A stretch of DNA of 64,000 nucleotides from Thermus caliditerrae (GCF_021462525.1 NZ_JAKEDT010000001.1:112609-176608); one strand, 5' to 3'; counted from the first letter of the stretch, positions 1 to 9,243 are shown. The notes: a model not told the origin generated them from the letters alone. A program made the numbers and translations.

Positions 1-673
1 CGCCCCAGATCCGTGGCGCATCCAACGGGGAGGGCAGCTTTACGATCACTGGATCAAGGCCAAGGGCGTGGAAGCCCCTGCGGGCGACCATCCCCTTTGG
101 GCCTTGCAGAACACCAACACCCGCAAGGGCACGGACACCTGGCGGTGCAAGGAGTGCCACGGCTGGGACTACCTGGGCAAGGACGGGGCTTACGGCTCGG
201 GCTCCCACTTCACAGGCTTCGCGGGCGTTCTCCAGGTACGGGACAAGAGCCTTGAGGAGATCCTTGCCCTGCTAAAGGGCTCCAAAAATCCCAAGCACGA
301 CTTCACCCCCTACCTCAGCCAGGAGGACCTCGAGGACCTAGCCCTCTTCCTCAAGTACGGCACCTGGGACCCCAGGACCGCCGTGGACTACAAGGCGAAG
401 AAGCCCCTTAAGGCCAACCCCGACCTATCCCAAGGCCGGAGCATCTACCGCGTATGCGCCTCTTGCCACGGGGAGGATGGCAAGAACATCAACTTCGGCA
501 CCGAGGAGGCCCCGGAGTACGTGGGCACGCTGGCCAAGGACAACCCCCAGGAGATCCTCCACAAGATCCGCATCGGCCAGCCCGGCAACTTCGTCATGCC
601 TGGCTTCAGCTTCCTGAGCCTGGACCAAATGCAGGACCTCTTGGCCTACCTGCAGACCTTGCCCAGCAAATAG
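1..673 (+). CDS. Di-haem c-type cytochrome, 5' truncated by window edge
   Basis: The frame is open from base 2 to a TAG at 671-673, so the gene begins outside the window. The GTG at 68 is internal, because cytochrome-like sequence (QRGGQLYDHW) continues upstream in frame. Two haem-attachment motifs are visible, CKECH and CASCH, each followed by a predicted cytochrome c fold. The methionines in VMPGF and similar places are candidate axial ligands. The protein should act outside the cytoplasmic membrane as an electron carrier, perhaps with a redox enzyme encoded upstream that cannot be seen here. No signal peptide can be judged because the N-terminus is missing. The family call is secure; the partner is unknown. 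Confidence 0.8.
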   Translation, partial: APDPWRIQRGGQLYDHWIKAKGVEAPAGDHPLWALQNTNTRKGTDTWRCKECHGWDYLGKDGAYGSGSHFTGFAGVLQVRDKSLEEILALLKGSKNPKHDFTPYLSQEDLEDLALFLKYGTWDPRTAVDYKAKKPLKANPDLSQGRSIYRVCASCHGEDGKNINFGTEEAPEYVGTLAKDNPQEILHKIRIGQPGNFVMPGFSFLSLDQMQDLLAYLQTLPSK

Positions 674-683
674 TCCTGGTGGA

Positions 684-714
684 GCGTGGGCCTCGGCTCG
701 GCCGGGGCCCACGC
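684..714 (+). terminator. Intrinsic terminator between convergent genes
   Basis: A GC-rich inverted repeat has outer arms GCGTGGGCC (684-692) and GGCCCACGC (706-714). It is followed by CTCTTT and lies just after the cytochrome stop and just before the glgP stop. It can serve the cytochrome gene and probably both strands. Confidence 0.7.
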
Positions 715-718
715 CTCT

Positions 719-3175
719 TTACGCCCAGCGAGCCCACAGCACCCGGCCGGTGAGGGGGTGCTTGAGGGCCAGGCGGATGCCGTAGGCGTAGCTCCCAGGG
801 CGTGCCGGGCGGTAGCTAAGCTGGTACCCTTCGGCCCCGGGCTCCATGGGCACCAGCTCCAGGGAGCCGCTGGAGCGACGCACCACCAGCTGCACCTCCA
901 GAAAAGGCCGCAGAGCAACGGGCATCTCCCCTTCCACGAAGGCCCGCACCGACATGGGAACCCCGTTCAGGGTAAGGTCCCCTGGCGTCTCCGCCCGCAG
1001 GGCGAGGCGCTCCAAGGCGGGCAAGGCGCGGTAGAACTCCTCTAGGAGGGTCTTCTGCTCCCAGGCCTCCCGAGCCCAGCGACCGCCCCTCTCGTAAAGC
1101 TCCGCATAGTCCCGCACCATGCGGGCGGCGCTGAAGCGGGGGCCCACGGTGCGCAGGCTCTCCTGGACCATGGAGAGCCAGCCGGAGGAGTACCCTTCCG
1201 GCCCCTTGGCGTAGAAGAGGGGAAGCACCTCCCCTTCCAGGGCGTCGTAAAGCGCCTGAGCGTCCGCCATGTCCTGGGCTTCCTCGCTCTCGTAGGTGCG
1301 CTCGTCCCCGATGGCGAAGCCGTTTTTGCCGTTGTAGGCCTCCGCCCACCAGCCATCCAGAACGCTCAGGTTAAGGACCCCGTTGATGGCCGCCTTCATG
1401 CCGCTGGTGCCCGAGGCCTCCATGGGACGACGGGGAGTGTTGAGCCACACGTCCGAGCCGTGGACCAAGACCCGAGCCAGGTACATGTCGTAGTCCTCCA
1501 GGACCACCATGCGGTCCTCGAGGCCATACTCCCTGATCTTGGCGAAGAGCTCCTGCAAGTAGGCTTTCCCCGGCTCGTCCTTAGGGTGGGCCTTGCCGGC
1601 GAAAACGAACTGCACGGGGTAGGGCCCGCGGAGGATGCGCAAGAGCCGCTCCGGGTCCTTGAAGAGGAGCACCCCCCGCTTGTAGGTGGCGAAGCGCCGG
1701 GCAAAGCCAATGGTGAGCACCTCGGGGTCCAGGATGCGCTCCGCCTCGCGGAGGCGGCTTGGGCTTTCCCCGTTCCGGCGGCGCTGCTCGTAAAGCCTTG
1801 CACGCACCTCCCGCACCAGCTCGGCCCGGAGGTCCTTGTGGATGCCCCAGAACTCCTCGCCAAGCCCCTCTGCCTTCCAGGTGGCCGGGTCTTCCGGGCG
1901 GGTGAGCCACTCCGGACCGAAGACCTCCGCGTAGTGCTTGCGGAGCCTGGGGTGGAGGAAGGTCCAGGTATGGACCCCATTGGTCACGTGGCCGATGGGT
2001 ACCTCCTCTAGGAGGAGATCTGGCCAGAGATGATGGAACATCTCCCGGGACACGTGCCCGTGGAGCCGGGACACACCCCCCGCCTGGGCGCTGGTCTTGA
2101 GGGCCAGGTTGGACATGGAGAAGACCTTGCCCCAGGGCTTCTCCTCGAGGCCCAAGGCCAAAAAACTCTCCCGGTCGGTGCCCATCCTCTCCCAGAACCC
2201 CCCCAGGTAGCGCTCCACCAGGTCCAGGGGAAAGGCGTCGTGCCCCGCGGGCACCGGGGTGTGGGTGGTGAAGAGGGCCCCAGCCCGGGCCAACTCCAAC
2301 GCCACAGGGAAGGGGTGCCCCTCAGCCACCAGTTCCCGCACCCGCTCCAAGCCCAAAAAGGCGGAGTGCCCCTCGTTCATGTGGTAGACCTCCGGGGCAA
2401 GGCCCAGGGCCCGCAAAAGCCGCACCCCCCCGATCCCCAGGACCATCTCCTGCTGGATGCGCATCTCCAAGCCGGGGGCGTAGAGTCTGGCGGTGATGGC
2501 CTGGTCCTCGGGCGCGTTCTCCGGCAGGTTCGCGGTGAGCAGATAAACGGGAACGGCCCCCACCTGGACCCGATAAGCAGCAAGCCAGACCGTGCGCCCC
2601 GGAAACTCCACCCCCACCCGCAAAGGGCGGCCTTCCCGGTCCTGCACAGGCAGGAGGGGAAGCTCCTCGGGGTGGAGGGTCTCGTAGACCTCCACTTGCG
2701 CCCCTTCCTTGGAGAGGCGCTGGTGGAAGTAGCCCTCGTGGTAGAAGATCCCCACCCCCACCAGGTTCAGGCCCAGGTCGCTGGCGGCCTTCACGTGGTC
2801 GCCCGCCAGCACCCCAAGGCCGCCGGAATAAATGGGCAAGGAGCTGTGGAAGCCGTACTCCGCGGAGAAGTAGGCGGTGAGGGGCCCCCGCTTGACCTCC
2901 CGGGCCTTCAGGTAGGCCCTCAAGGCGGCCACCACAGCCTGCACCCGGGCAGGGTAGCTGGTGGCGGTGAGGGCCTCGAGGCGGGCGGGGTCGGCTTCCA
3001 GGAGAAGCTTCACCGGGTTTCCCCGGAAGCGCTTCCACAACAAAGGATCCACTTCCTGGAAGAGCTCAGCCGCCTCTGGATTCCAGCTCCACCAGAGGTT
3101 GTAAGCAAGCTCCTTAAGCCCCCAAAGGGGCTCGGGAAGCTGCGGCATGGCAGTGATATGGCCAAGAATCCTCAC
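719..3175 (-). CDS. glgP: Alpha-glucan (maltodextrin/glycogen) phosphorylase, GT35
   Basis: Cytosolic phosphorolysis of alpha-1,4-glucans to glucose 1-phosphate, with pyridoxal phosphate as cofactor. The 818-residue protein carries the PLP signature EASGTSGMKAA, with the Schiff-base lysine near residue 594. It also has the N-terminal LAYNLWWSW block typical of the short alpha-glucan phosphorylases known from Thermus. Start choice: a GTG at 3175 lies 8 bases after a TATAAT, which fits a leaderless start. An internal ATG at 3148 (MPQLPEP) is the other possibility and has no ribosome-binding site. It probably works with the amylomaltase malQ at the other end of the window in maltodextrin turnover. 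Monocistronic. Confidence 0.95.
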   Translation of the reverse strand: MRILGHITAMPQLPEPLWGLKELAYNLWWSWNPEAAELFQEVDPLLWKRFRGNPVKLLLEADPARLEALTATSYPARVQAVVAALRAYLKAREVKRGPLTAYFSAEYGFHSSLPIYSGGLGVLAGDHVKAASDLGLNLVGVGIFYHEGYFHQRLSKEGAQVEVYETLHPEELPLLPVQDREGRPLRVGVEFPGRTVWLAAYRVQVGAVPVYLLTANLPENAPEDQAITARLYAPGLEMRIQQEMVLGIGGVRLLRALGLAPEVYHMNEGHSAFLGLERVRELVAEGHPFPVALELARAGALFTTHTPVPAGHDAFPLDLVERYLGGFWERMGTDRESFLALGLEEKPWGKVFSMSNLALKTSAQAGGVSRLHGHVSREMFHHLWPDLLLEEVPIGHVTNGVHTWTFLHPRLRKHYAEVFGPEWLTRPEDPATWKAEGLGEEFWGIHKDLRAELVREVRARLYEQRRRNGESPSRLREAERILDPEVLTIGFARRFATYKRGVLLFKDPERLLRILRGPYPVQFVFAGKAHPKDEPGKAYLQELFAKIREYGLEDRMVVLEDYDMYLARVLVHGSDVWLNTPRRPMEASGTSGMKAAINGVLNLSVLDGWWAEAYNGKNGFAIGDERTYESEEAQDMADAQALYDALEGEVLPLFYAKGPEGYSSGWLSMVQESLRTVGPRFSAARMVRDYAELYERGGRWAREAWEQKTLLEEFYRALPALERLALRAETPGDLTLNGVPMSVRAFVEGEMPVALRPFLEVQLVVRRSSGSLELVPMEPGAEGYQLSYRPARPGSYAYGIRLALKHPLTGRVLWARWA

Positions 3176-3183
3176 GAAAAGAG

Positions 3184-3189
3184 ATTATA
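3184..3189 (-). promoter_or_regulatory. -10 box of glgP (leaderless type)
   Basis: A perfect TATAAT on the minus strand ends 8 bases before the GTG start of glgP, so transcription should start at or within a few bases of the start codon. Confidence 0.65.
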
Positions 3190-3204
3190 CCCCCAAGGCC
3201 CTCC

Positions 3205-4677
3205 TCAGCGGAGCCGCCGCCAGAGCTCCGGGCTGAAGAGGAGCACCACCGGTAGTATCTCAATGCGCCCCGCCCACATCTGCAGGATCAGCACCCCCTT
3301 GGAAAGGGGGTGGAGGTCGGCGTAGGAGGCCATGGGCCCCACCGCCCCCAGGCCGGGGCCGATGTTCCCAATGGCCTGAGCGCTGGCGGTAAAGGCCACC
3401 ACAAAGTCCCCCTCCAGGAGGGTGAGCACCATCACCCCCGCCCCAAAGAGCACCGTGTACAAGAAGATGAAGACGGAAACCTGCCTCAGGGCTTCTTCCG
3501 ACACCACCCGCTGTCCCAGGCGCAGGGGCAGCACCGCCTGGGGGTGCAGGGTGCGGGTGATCTCCCGCCGTAGCAGGCCGAAGAGGAGGAGCCAGCGCAC
3601 CACCTTGATGCCGCCAGCCCCCGAGCCGGCGCTACCGCCCACAAACATCAAAGCCACCAGGATGGCCTGGGCCGGAACCACCCACTGGGCGAAGTCCACG
3701 CTGGCAAACCCGGTGGTGGTCACGATGGAGATGACCTGGAAGAAGGCGTGGCGCAGGCTGGCCTCCACCCCATAGAGATGGTGGGTGTAGAGGTAAAGGG
3801 CCAACAGGGCCGAGGCCAGCACCACCAAGAAGGTGTAGGCCCGAAACTCCGCGTCCCGCAGCACAGGCTTTACCTCCCGGCCAAAGATGAGGCGGTACTG
3901 CAGGAGGAAGTTCACCCCCGCCAAAAACATGAAGAGGCTCCCCAGCCATTGGGCCAAGGGGGTGTACTGGGCGAAGCTTTGCGGGTTAGGGCTAAACCCC
4001 CCGGCGGGCGTGGTGGTGAGGGCGTTGGCCAGGGCCTCGAAAAAGGGCACCCCAGCGCCCCAGTAGGCCAAGATACCCAGCGCCGTGAGGGCCACGTATA
4101 CCTGCAAGACGGCCTGGGCGGTGTGGCGTAGCCGGGGGGTGAGCTTCTCCTTTTCGATCCCCGTGCTCTCAGCGAAAAAGGCCTGGCGCCCCGCCACCTG
4201 CAACTGGGGGAAGACCACCAGGAAGAGCACCACGATCCCGATGCCCCCCATCCACTGGGTGAAGCTCCGCCAGAGGAAAAGGGCCCTGCCAAACTGGCTG
4301 AAGTCCGCCAGGATGGTGGCCCCAGTGGTGGTGAAGCCGGAAACCGCCTCAAAGAGGGCGTCCAAGTAGGGCAAGCCTCCGGAAAGCCAGTAGGGCACCG
4401 CCCCCAGGGCCGGGACTAGAACCCAGAGCAGGGCCACGCTGGCGAAGACCTCGGCCCGGCGGGGTTGGACCTCGGGGTGGCCCAGAACCTGGAGCAACCT
4501 CCCCAGCCCTAGGCCTAGAACCGCTCCCAGAGCGAAGCCCCGCACGTCCTCCTGCCAAGCCAGGGCCAGGAGGGAAAAGGCCACCAGGATCAAGCCGAAG
4601 CCCTGGTAGGTGAGCCCCAAAAGGTAGAGGCTGGAGCGGAGCCCCTGCTTAACCGACGATGCGGGCCAGGGCTTCAT
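3205..4677 (-). CDS. trkH: Trk/Ktr-type potassium channel subunit
   Basis: Membrane subunit of a K+ uptake system, 490 residues with about ten hydrophobic segments. The four selectivity-filter loops of the TrkH/KtrB family are visible: SGFTTTGAT, TTTPAGGF, TTTGFASVD and IGNIGPG. The partner regulator trkA lies directly upstream in the same operon, and the trkH start overlaps the trkA stop by 29 bases, which suggests translational coupling. The protein should sit in the cytoplasmic membrane and be gated by nucleotide binding to TrkA. An alternative label is KtrB. Confidence 0.92.
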   Translation of the reverse strand: MKPWPASSVKQGLRSSLYLLGLTYQGFGLILVAFSLLALAWQEDVRGFALGAVLGLGLGRLLQVLGHPEVQPRRAEVFASVALLWVLVPALGAVPYWLSGGLPYLDALFEAVSGFTTTGATILADFSQFGRALFLWRSFTQWMGGIGIVVLFLVVFPQLQVAGRQAFFAESTGIEKEKLTPRLRHTAQAVLQVYVALTALGILAYWGAGVPFFEALANALTTTPAGGFSPNPQSFAQYTPLAQWLGSLFMFLAGVNFLLQYRLIFGREVKPVLRDAEFRAYTFLVVLASALLALYLYTHHLYGVEASLRHAFFQVISIVTTTGFASVDFAQWVVPAQAILVALMFVGGSAGSGAGGIKVVRWLLLFGLLRREITRTLHPQAVLPLRLGQRVVSEEALRQVSVFIFLYTVLFGAGVMVLTLLEGDFVVAFTASAQAIGNIGPGLGAVGPMASYADLHPLSKGVLILQMWAGRIEILPVVLLFSPELWRRLR

Positions 4678-5986
4678 CCGCCACCTCCCGGGCGGCCACC
4701 AGGAAGAGCCGATCCCCGGGGAGGACCTCGAGGTCCTCCCGATAGAGCATCACCCGGTGGTTGCGCTCCACAGCCACGGGGGCCACCTCAGAACTGGCCA
4801 GGGCCTTCAGGGGCTTGGGCTGGAACCCCTCCACCAGCTCTACCTCCAAGAGCTCGATGTTCTCGTCCATGGTGGACACATGCTCCACGTTCTCCGGGCC
4901 CAAAAAGTCCAAGACCGCCCGCACCGCTGACTGGCGGGGCGTGAGGGGCAGGTCGATCCCCACCTGCTCGAAGAGCCTGCGGGTCTCGGAACGGGAAACC
5001 CGGGTGATGACCTTGCTCACCCCTAGCTGCTTGGCAAGAAGCGAAGCGAGGAGGTTTTTCTCGTCGTTGTCGGTCACGGCCACCACGGCGTCCGCCTCCT
5101 GCATGCCCTCCGCCTCCAAAAGTTCCAGGTCGGTGCCGTCCCCTTGGATGACCATGGCCCCCGGCAGCTCTTGGGCCAGCCACTCACACCGCTCCCGGTT
5201 GGGCTCGATGATCACTACCTCCAACCGCCGCTTCAGGAGCTCTTGGGCCACCATAAAGCCCACGTTGCCCCCACCGATGACCATCACCCGACGCACCCCC
5301 CGGCCGCTGGCGAAATAGGCCTCCAGTTCGGGGAATGCCCGCAGGGTGGTCACGAACAGAAGCTTGTCCCCAGGTTCTAGGACCAGCTCGGGGTAGTCCG
5401 CATGGGCGAAGCTCAGAAACGCGCCGTCCCGCACCACCCCCACCACCAGCACCCCTTCCGGCCAGGAAAGCTCGGAGAGGAGGCGGTGGGCGTAGGGACC
5501 CCCTTCCTTCACCCGGTACTCCACGAAGCGCAGGCGGCCCCCTGCCAGCACCTCGGTGTCCACCGCCCCCGGCACCAGGATGACCTCCACGATCTCCCGG
5601 GCCATGGCCCTTTGCGGCCAGAGGACCTTGTCGATGCGCGTACCCAGGATCTCCGCGGTGCGGGGATCGGTGAGCACCTCCACGTACCCCCCCTTGCCCA
5701 CGAAGCAAAGGGTCTGTTTGGCCCCCAGGCCCTTGGCCAGGAGGGAGGCTAAAAGGTTGATCTCGTCGGAATCCGTGCTGGCAATGAAGAGGTCGGCCCG
5801 GTCCACCCCCGCTTCCCTGAGGGTGTCGGGGTCGGTGGCCCCGCCCACCACCACTTTCACGTCCAGGTGGGCAAAGCGCTCCTTGGATTGCGGGTTGCGG
5901 TCGATGACCACCACCTCGTGGGCCTTTTCCAGGGTGCGGGCCACTTCCCCGCCCACCTCCCCGCCCCCGGCGATGACGATGTACAT
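4649..5986 (-). CDS. trkA: TrkA, NAD-binding regulator of potassium uptake
   Basis: A cytosolic peripheral subunit that binds NAD(H) and controls the TrkH channel. The 445 residues hold two tandem RCK units, each a Rossmann fold with a glycine motif (GGGEVG at residues 7-12 and GGGNVG near residue 240) followed by a TrkA-C domain. This double arrangement marks TrkA rather than the single-unit KtrA. It is the first gene of a two-gene operon with trkH and starts just after rimO. The start at ATG 5986 is supported by a TAGGAT nine bases upstream. Confidence 0.93.
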   Translation of the reverse strand: MYIVIAGGGEVGGEVARTLEKAHEVVVIDRNPQSKERFAHLDVKVVVGGATDPDTLREAGVDRADLFIASTDSDEINLLASLLAKGLGAKQTLCFVGKGGYVEVLTDPRTAEILGTRIDKVLWPQRAMAREIVEVILVPGAVDTEVLAGGRLRFVEYRVKEGGPYAHRLLSELSWPEGVLVVGVVRDGAFLSFAHADYPELVLEPGDKLLFVTTLRAFPELEAYFASGRGVRRVMVIGGGNVGFMVAQELLKRRLEVVIIEPNRERCEWLAQELPGAMVIQGDGTDLELLEAEGMQEADAVVAVTDNDEKNLLASLLAKQLGVSKVITRVSRSETRRLFEQVGIDLPLTPRQSAVRAVLDFLGPENVEHVSTMDENIELLEVELVEGFQPKPLKALASSEVAPVAVERNHRVMLYREDLEVLPGDRLFLVAAREVADEALARIVG

Positions 5987-5995
5987 ACCGAACCT

Positions 5996-6001
5996 ATCCT
6001 A
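5996..6001 (-). promoter_or_regulatory. -10 box of trkA built on the rimO stop codon
   Basis: Minus-strand TAGGAT, nine bases before the trkA ATG. Its first three bases are the TAG stop codon of rimO (5999-6001). Confidence 0.5.
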
Positions 6002-7303
6002 AGCCTGGACCCCGTGGAGGTCGTAGGTGTCCGCACGGGTGATCCGCACCTGTACCCTCTCCCCCACCCTCACGGTCCCGTCCGTTTCCACGTAGACCAC
6101 CCCATCGATGCCAGGAGAGTCCCGGTAGCTGCGGCCCACGGCCAAGCCCGGCTCGGGGAGTTCGTCCACCAGGACCTCGAGGACCTTGCCCAGGAAGCGC
6201 TGGTTCTTGCGCAGGCTGACGCGGGCTTGGAGCTCCAGAAGCCGCGCCTTCCGCTCCTCCTTGACCTCTTGGGGCACGTGGCCCGGCAGGGCGTTGGCCT
6301 CGGCCCCCTCCACCTCCGAGTAGGTGAAGACCCCCACCCGGTCCAGCTCCGCCTCCTCCAAAAAGTCCAGAAGGATCTGGAAGTCCTCCTCGGTTTCCCC
6401 CGGAAAGCCCACGATGAAGGTGGAGCGGAGGGCCAGCTCGGGCACCACCTCCCGCCAGGCCCTAAGGGTCTTGAGGTGGCTTTGGTAGCCCCCGGGGCGG
6501 CGCATGAGGCGCAGGATGCGCTCCGAGGCGTGCTGCAGGGGCACATCCAGGTAAGGCAGCACCCGGCCCTCAGCCATGAGGGGGAGCAAATCCCGCACGT
6601 GGGGGTAGGGGTAGACGTAGTGAAGCCTTATCCAAGCCCCAAGCTCCGCCATGTGGCGGAGGAGGTCCTTGAGCTCCGCTTTGACCAGGCGGTCCCCCCA
6701 GAGGCTTTCCCGGTGGCGAAGGTCCACCCCGTAGGCGGAAAGGTCCTGGGCGATGAGGAGAAGTTCTTGGGTGCCCGTGGCCACCAGCCGCGCCGCCTCC
6801 GCCAGCACTTCCCCCGCGTCCCGGGAGCGCAAGGGGCCCCGCAGCTTGGGGATGATGCAGAAGCTGCAGCGGTGGTCGCACCCTTCGGAAAGCTTCAGGT
6901 AGGCGTAGTGCCGGGGGGTGAGCTTCACCTGGGGGGGCACGAGGTCCAAGAAGGGATCCCGGGGGGCAGGCAGCACCGCCTGCACCGCCTCCAGCACCCG
7001 CTCCACCTCCCCCGGACCCGTCACGGAGAGCACCTGAGGGTGCCTTTCCAGGATGACCTCGGGCTTGGCCCCCAGGCATCCCGTGACCACCACCTTGCCG
7101 TTTTCCTTGAGGGCCTCCCCGATGGCCTCGAGGCTCTCCTCCACCGCAGGGGTGATGAAGCCGCAGGTGTTCACCACCACCAGCTCCGCCTCCTCATAGG
7201 TGGGGCTCGTCTCGTAGCCCAAAGCCTTGAGCCGGGAAAGGATTTGCTCCGAGTCCACCAAGGCCTTGGGGCAGCCCAGGCTTACAAAGCCGATCTTGGC
7301 CAT
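5999..7303 (-). CDS. rimO: Ribosomal protein S12 (Asp) methylthiotransferase RimO
   Basis: A radical-SAM enzyme that adds a methylthio group to the conserved aspartate of ribosomal protein S12. The 434 residues show the N-terminal UPF0004 domain starting [17 protein letters not shown] with cluster cysteines 11, 47 and 76. The radical-SAM motif CDHRCSFC follows at residues 142-149, then a C-terminal TRAM domain. The SLGCPKxxVDSE start separates RimO from the tRNA enzyme MiaB. It has its own promoter and ribosome-binding site and is followed by trkA. Confidence 0.95.
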   Translation of the reverse strand: MAKIGFVSLGCPKALVDSEQILSRLKALGYETSPTYEEAELVVVNTCGFITPAVEESLEAIGEALKENGKVVVTGCLGAKPEVILERHPQVLSVTGPGEVERVLEAVQAVLPAPRDPFLDLVPPQVKLTPRHYAYLKLSEGCDHRCSFCIIPKLRGPLRSRDAGEVLAEAARLVATGTQELLLIAQDLSAYGVDLRHRESLWGDRLVKAELKDLLRHMAELGAWIRLHYVYPYPHVRDLLPLMAEGRVLPYLDVPLQHASERILRLMRRPGGYQSHLKTLRAWREVVPELALRSTFIVGFPGETEEDFQILLDFLEEAELDRVGVFTYSEVEGAEANALPGHVPQEVKEERKARLLELQARVSLRKNQRFLGKVLEVLVDELPEPGLAVGRSYRDSPGIDGVVYVETDGTVRVGERVQVRITRADTYDLHGVQA

Positions 7304-7343
7304 AGACCTCCCGGAGCCCGCGCTCCAACAAAGAAAGAGTATA
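7304..7343 (-). promoter_or_regulatory. rimO promoter (-10) and Shine-Dalgarno
   Basis: Minus-strand TATACT at 7338-7343 is a -10 box, and GGGAGGT at 7306-7312 is a strong ribosome-binding site two bases before the ATG. Unlike many neighbours, rimO has a true 5' leader of roughly 25-30 bases. Confidence 0.5.
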
Positions 7344-7363
7344 GCCTCTCCAAGAGGTTCCCG

Positions 7364-8257
7364 CTAGGGGAAGCTCCGGGTGAGGGGCTTCCCCGGCTCC
7401 CCCAAAAGCCCCTGGTCCTGGCCGTCCAGGAAGACGCGCACCGCCCCAGGGTTGCCCGCCCGCACCTCCACCGGGGGTTCAAAGGCGAGCTCGGCCCCCA
7501 CCTCAGGGATGCCCTCGTAAAGGCGCTTCTCCCCCTGCATCACCCTGAGCCAGCTCCGGCCCTCCAGCTTCAGCACCAGCCGCCCTTGGGGGAGGGCCTG
7601 GGGCGCCTGGGCCGGGGGCGCCTGGGCCGGGGGCGCCGCCTGGGGCTCCGCGGGCCTCGGCGCCAAGCGGTAGCGGAGGGCCAGGGGCCGGTCCAGCACC
7701 ACCTCCTCTTCCACGGGAGCATACCCCGGCAAGTCCAGGCGGAGGTGGCGCTTGCCCCCCTCCAGGGGCGGGGAGCGCAGGGGGGTCTGGCCCAGGTAGA
7801 AGCCATCCACATAGACCCGGGCCCCAGGAGGGTCACTCTCCACCTGGAGCGGGTAGCGCTCTGGGGACTTGGGCGGGGCTTCGGGTGGCAGGCTCACCAC
7901 CTGGGCAGGAGCAGGGCGGAGCCAGAGGTACGCCCCGTACCCCATGGCCCCCAGCACCAGCACTGCCAGCGCCCAGGCCCAAAGGATCCCCTTGCCCCGG
8001 CGCCGGGGCGGGGGGGTAGCCTCCTGGGGGGAGGCCCCAGGGTAGAGGGCCAAGAGGGGCTCAGGGTCCAGGCCCAGGAGCCGGGCGTAGCGCCGCAGGT
8101 AGCCCCGGGCCAGGGCGGGCTCGGGAAGCTCCGCAAAGCGGCAACCTTCCAGGGCCTCCAACACCTGGACCTTAAGGGCCAGCCGCTCCGCCGCCTCCCT
8201 CAGGGAAAGCCCCCGCTCCTCCCGGGCCCGGCGCAGCCTCTCCCCCAGCTCGCACAC
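7364..8257 (-). CDS. rodZ: RodZ-like cytoskeletal membrane protein with inserted PEGA domain
   Basis: Probable link between the MreB cytoskeleton and the envelope. The order in 297 residues is: a RodZ-type helix-turn-helix at about 1-72 (LGERLRRAREERGLSLREAA), a basic stretch PPPRRRGKG, one transmembrane helix at about 90-113, a PEGA domain at about 135-190 (SDPPGARVYVDGFYLGQTPL), a proline/alanine linker with short APPAQ repeats at about 203-222, and a C-terminal DUF4115-like domain at about 225-297. Typical RodZ lacks the PEGA module, which is known from cell-surface proteins. The start is GTG 8257, six bases after a TAGAAT. mreC, mreD and mrdA are elsewhere in the window. Confidence 0.8.
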   Translation of the reverse strand: MCELGERLRRAREERGLSLREAAERLALKVQVLEALEGCRFAELPEPALARGYLRRYARLLGLDPEPLLALYPGASPQEATPPPRRRGKGILWAWALAVLVLGAMGYGAYLWLRPAPAQVVSLPPEAPPKSPERYPLQVESDPPGARVYVDGFYLGQTPLRSPPLEGGKRHLRLDLPGYAPVEEEVVLDRPLALRYRLAPRPAEPQAAPPAQAPPAQAPQALPQGRLVLKLEGRSWLRVMQGEKRLYEGIPEVGAELAFEPPVEVRAGNPGAVRVFLDGQDQGLLGEPGKPLTRSFP

Positions 8258-8261
8258 AAGG

Positions 8262-9107
8262 CTATTCTAGCCCGGCCAGGGCCAAGGCTACCTGGGCCGC
8301 CAGCCGGGCATTCTCCAGGAGAAGGCGCTCGTTCACCCGGTCCGTCTCCCCCCCGGAAAGCTGCGAAAGGCGCCGCAGGAGGTAAGGGGTGAGGGCCTTG
8401 CCGAAGACCCCAGCCCGAGCGGCTTCCCCGTTGGCCTCCTCCACCCAAGCGGCCACCTGCTCGTAGGGCAAGCCCCGGGAAACGGGGTTCACCAGGAGAA
8501 CCGCCCCCAGACCCAGCTCCCTGGCCTTGCGGTAAACCCGGGCGGCCTCGAGGGGGCTCTCCACCCGGGCAGGCACCGGGAAGGGCGAGTCAGGGGAAAA
8601 AAAGGCGGGCAGGCGGTCGGTGCGGTAGCCCACCACGGAAACCCCCAAGGTCTCCAGGCGCTCCAAGGTAGCCCGCAGGTCCAAGATGGCCTTGGGTCCC
8701 GAGGCAACCACCAAGAGGGGGGAGCGGGCCAAGGCCATGAGGTCCGCGCTCTCGTCAAAGGGCTCAGGGTGCACCCCGCCGATGCCTCCGGTGGCGAAGA
8801 CCTCTATCGCGTGGCGGTGGGCCAGGTGCACCGTGGCCGCTACCGTGGTGCCCGCGCTTTTCCCCTGGGCCAACAGGGCCGCCAGGTTCCAAAGGCTGGC
8901 CTTCTCCACCCCCCCTTGGGCCAGGATCTCCATTTCCCCTGGGGAAAGCCCCACCCGCACCTCCCCCTCCACCAGGGCAATGGTCTTGGGGATGGCCCCC
9001 TCCCTGCGCACCGCCTCCTCCAAGGCAAGGGCGGTGCGCAGGTTCAAGGGGTAGGGCAGGCCGTGGGTGAGGACCGCCGACTCTAAGGCCACCGACGCTT
9101 CCGCCAT
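8262..9107 (-). CDS. psuG: Pseudouridine-5'-phosphate glycosidase
   Basis: Cleaves pseudouridine 5'-phosphate to uracil and ribose 5-phosphate (IndA/PsuG family). Family blocks seen: ALESAVLTHGLPYP at the N-terminus, EGEVRVGLS, SAGTTVAATVHLAH, and FATGGIGGVH. The open frame extends to 9197, but the start chosen is ATG 9107 (MAEASVALES). It matches the family N-terminus and lies six bases after a TATCCT. This gives 281 residues, near the usual length. No pseudouridine kinase (psuK) gene is adjacent, so the partner must lie elsewhere. Confidence 0.9.
   Translation of the reverse strand: MAEASVALESAVLTHGLPYPLNLRTALALEEAVRREGAIPKTIALVEGEVRVGLSPGEMEILAQGGVEKASLWNLAALLAQGKSAGTTVAATVHLAHRHAIEVFATGGIGGVHPEPFDESADLMALARSPLLVVASGPKAILDLRATLERLETLGVSVVGYRTDRLPAFFSPDSPFPVPARVESPLEAARVYRKARELGLGAVLLVNPVSRGLPYEQVAAWVEEANGEAARAGVFGKALTPYLLRRLSQLSGGETDRVNERLLLENARLAAQVALALAGLE
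8264..8269 (-). promoter_or_regulatory. -10 box of rodZ inside the end of psuG
   Basis: Minus-strand TAGAAT spans the last two codons and the first base of the TAG stop of psuG. It is followed by six bases and the GTG start of the RodZ-like gene. Confidence 0.55.
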
Positions 9108-9113
9108 GGGGGC

Positions 9114-9119
9114 AGGATA
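9114..9119 (-). promoter_or_regulatory. -10 box of psuG (leaderless type)
   Basis: Minus-strand TATCCT followed by six bases and the ATG at 9107. It also supports this ATG over the upstream in-frame start. Confidence 0.55.
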
Positions 9120-9211
9120 CCACCCCAAGCGACTCTCCTCAGGCCCTTTTCCGCTGAACCCTTCGCTCCCCTTCCGAAACCCAAGGCCATGCCCCACCCG
9201 CTCGCCGGAGC

Positions 9212-9238
9212 CCCCGCGCGGACTTCTTCCGCGCGGGG
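9212..9238 (-). terminator. Strong hairpin after the DUF4388 gene
   Basis: Perfect 11-bp inverted repeat with arms CCCCGCGCGGA and TCCGCGCGGGG around a five-base loop. It sits just past the stop of the DUF4388 gene. There is no T tract, so rho-independent action is probable but not certain. Confidence 0.55.
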
Positions 9239-9243
9239 CGGGA

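Noticed and set aside
7600..7650. Tandem repeat within rodZ
   Set aside because: Only two to three imperfect units encoding a Pro/Ala linker (APPAQ), normal for a flexible tether and not a separate repeat element.
5867..8392. 841-codon open frame antisense to trkA, rimO and rodZ
   Set aside because: It is the reverse shadow of three well-supported genes in a GC-rich genome. The product is a Pro/Gly/His/Leu-rich string with no family features.
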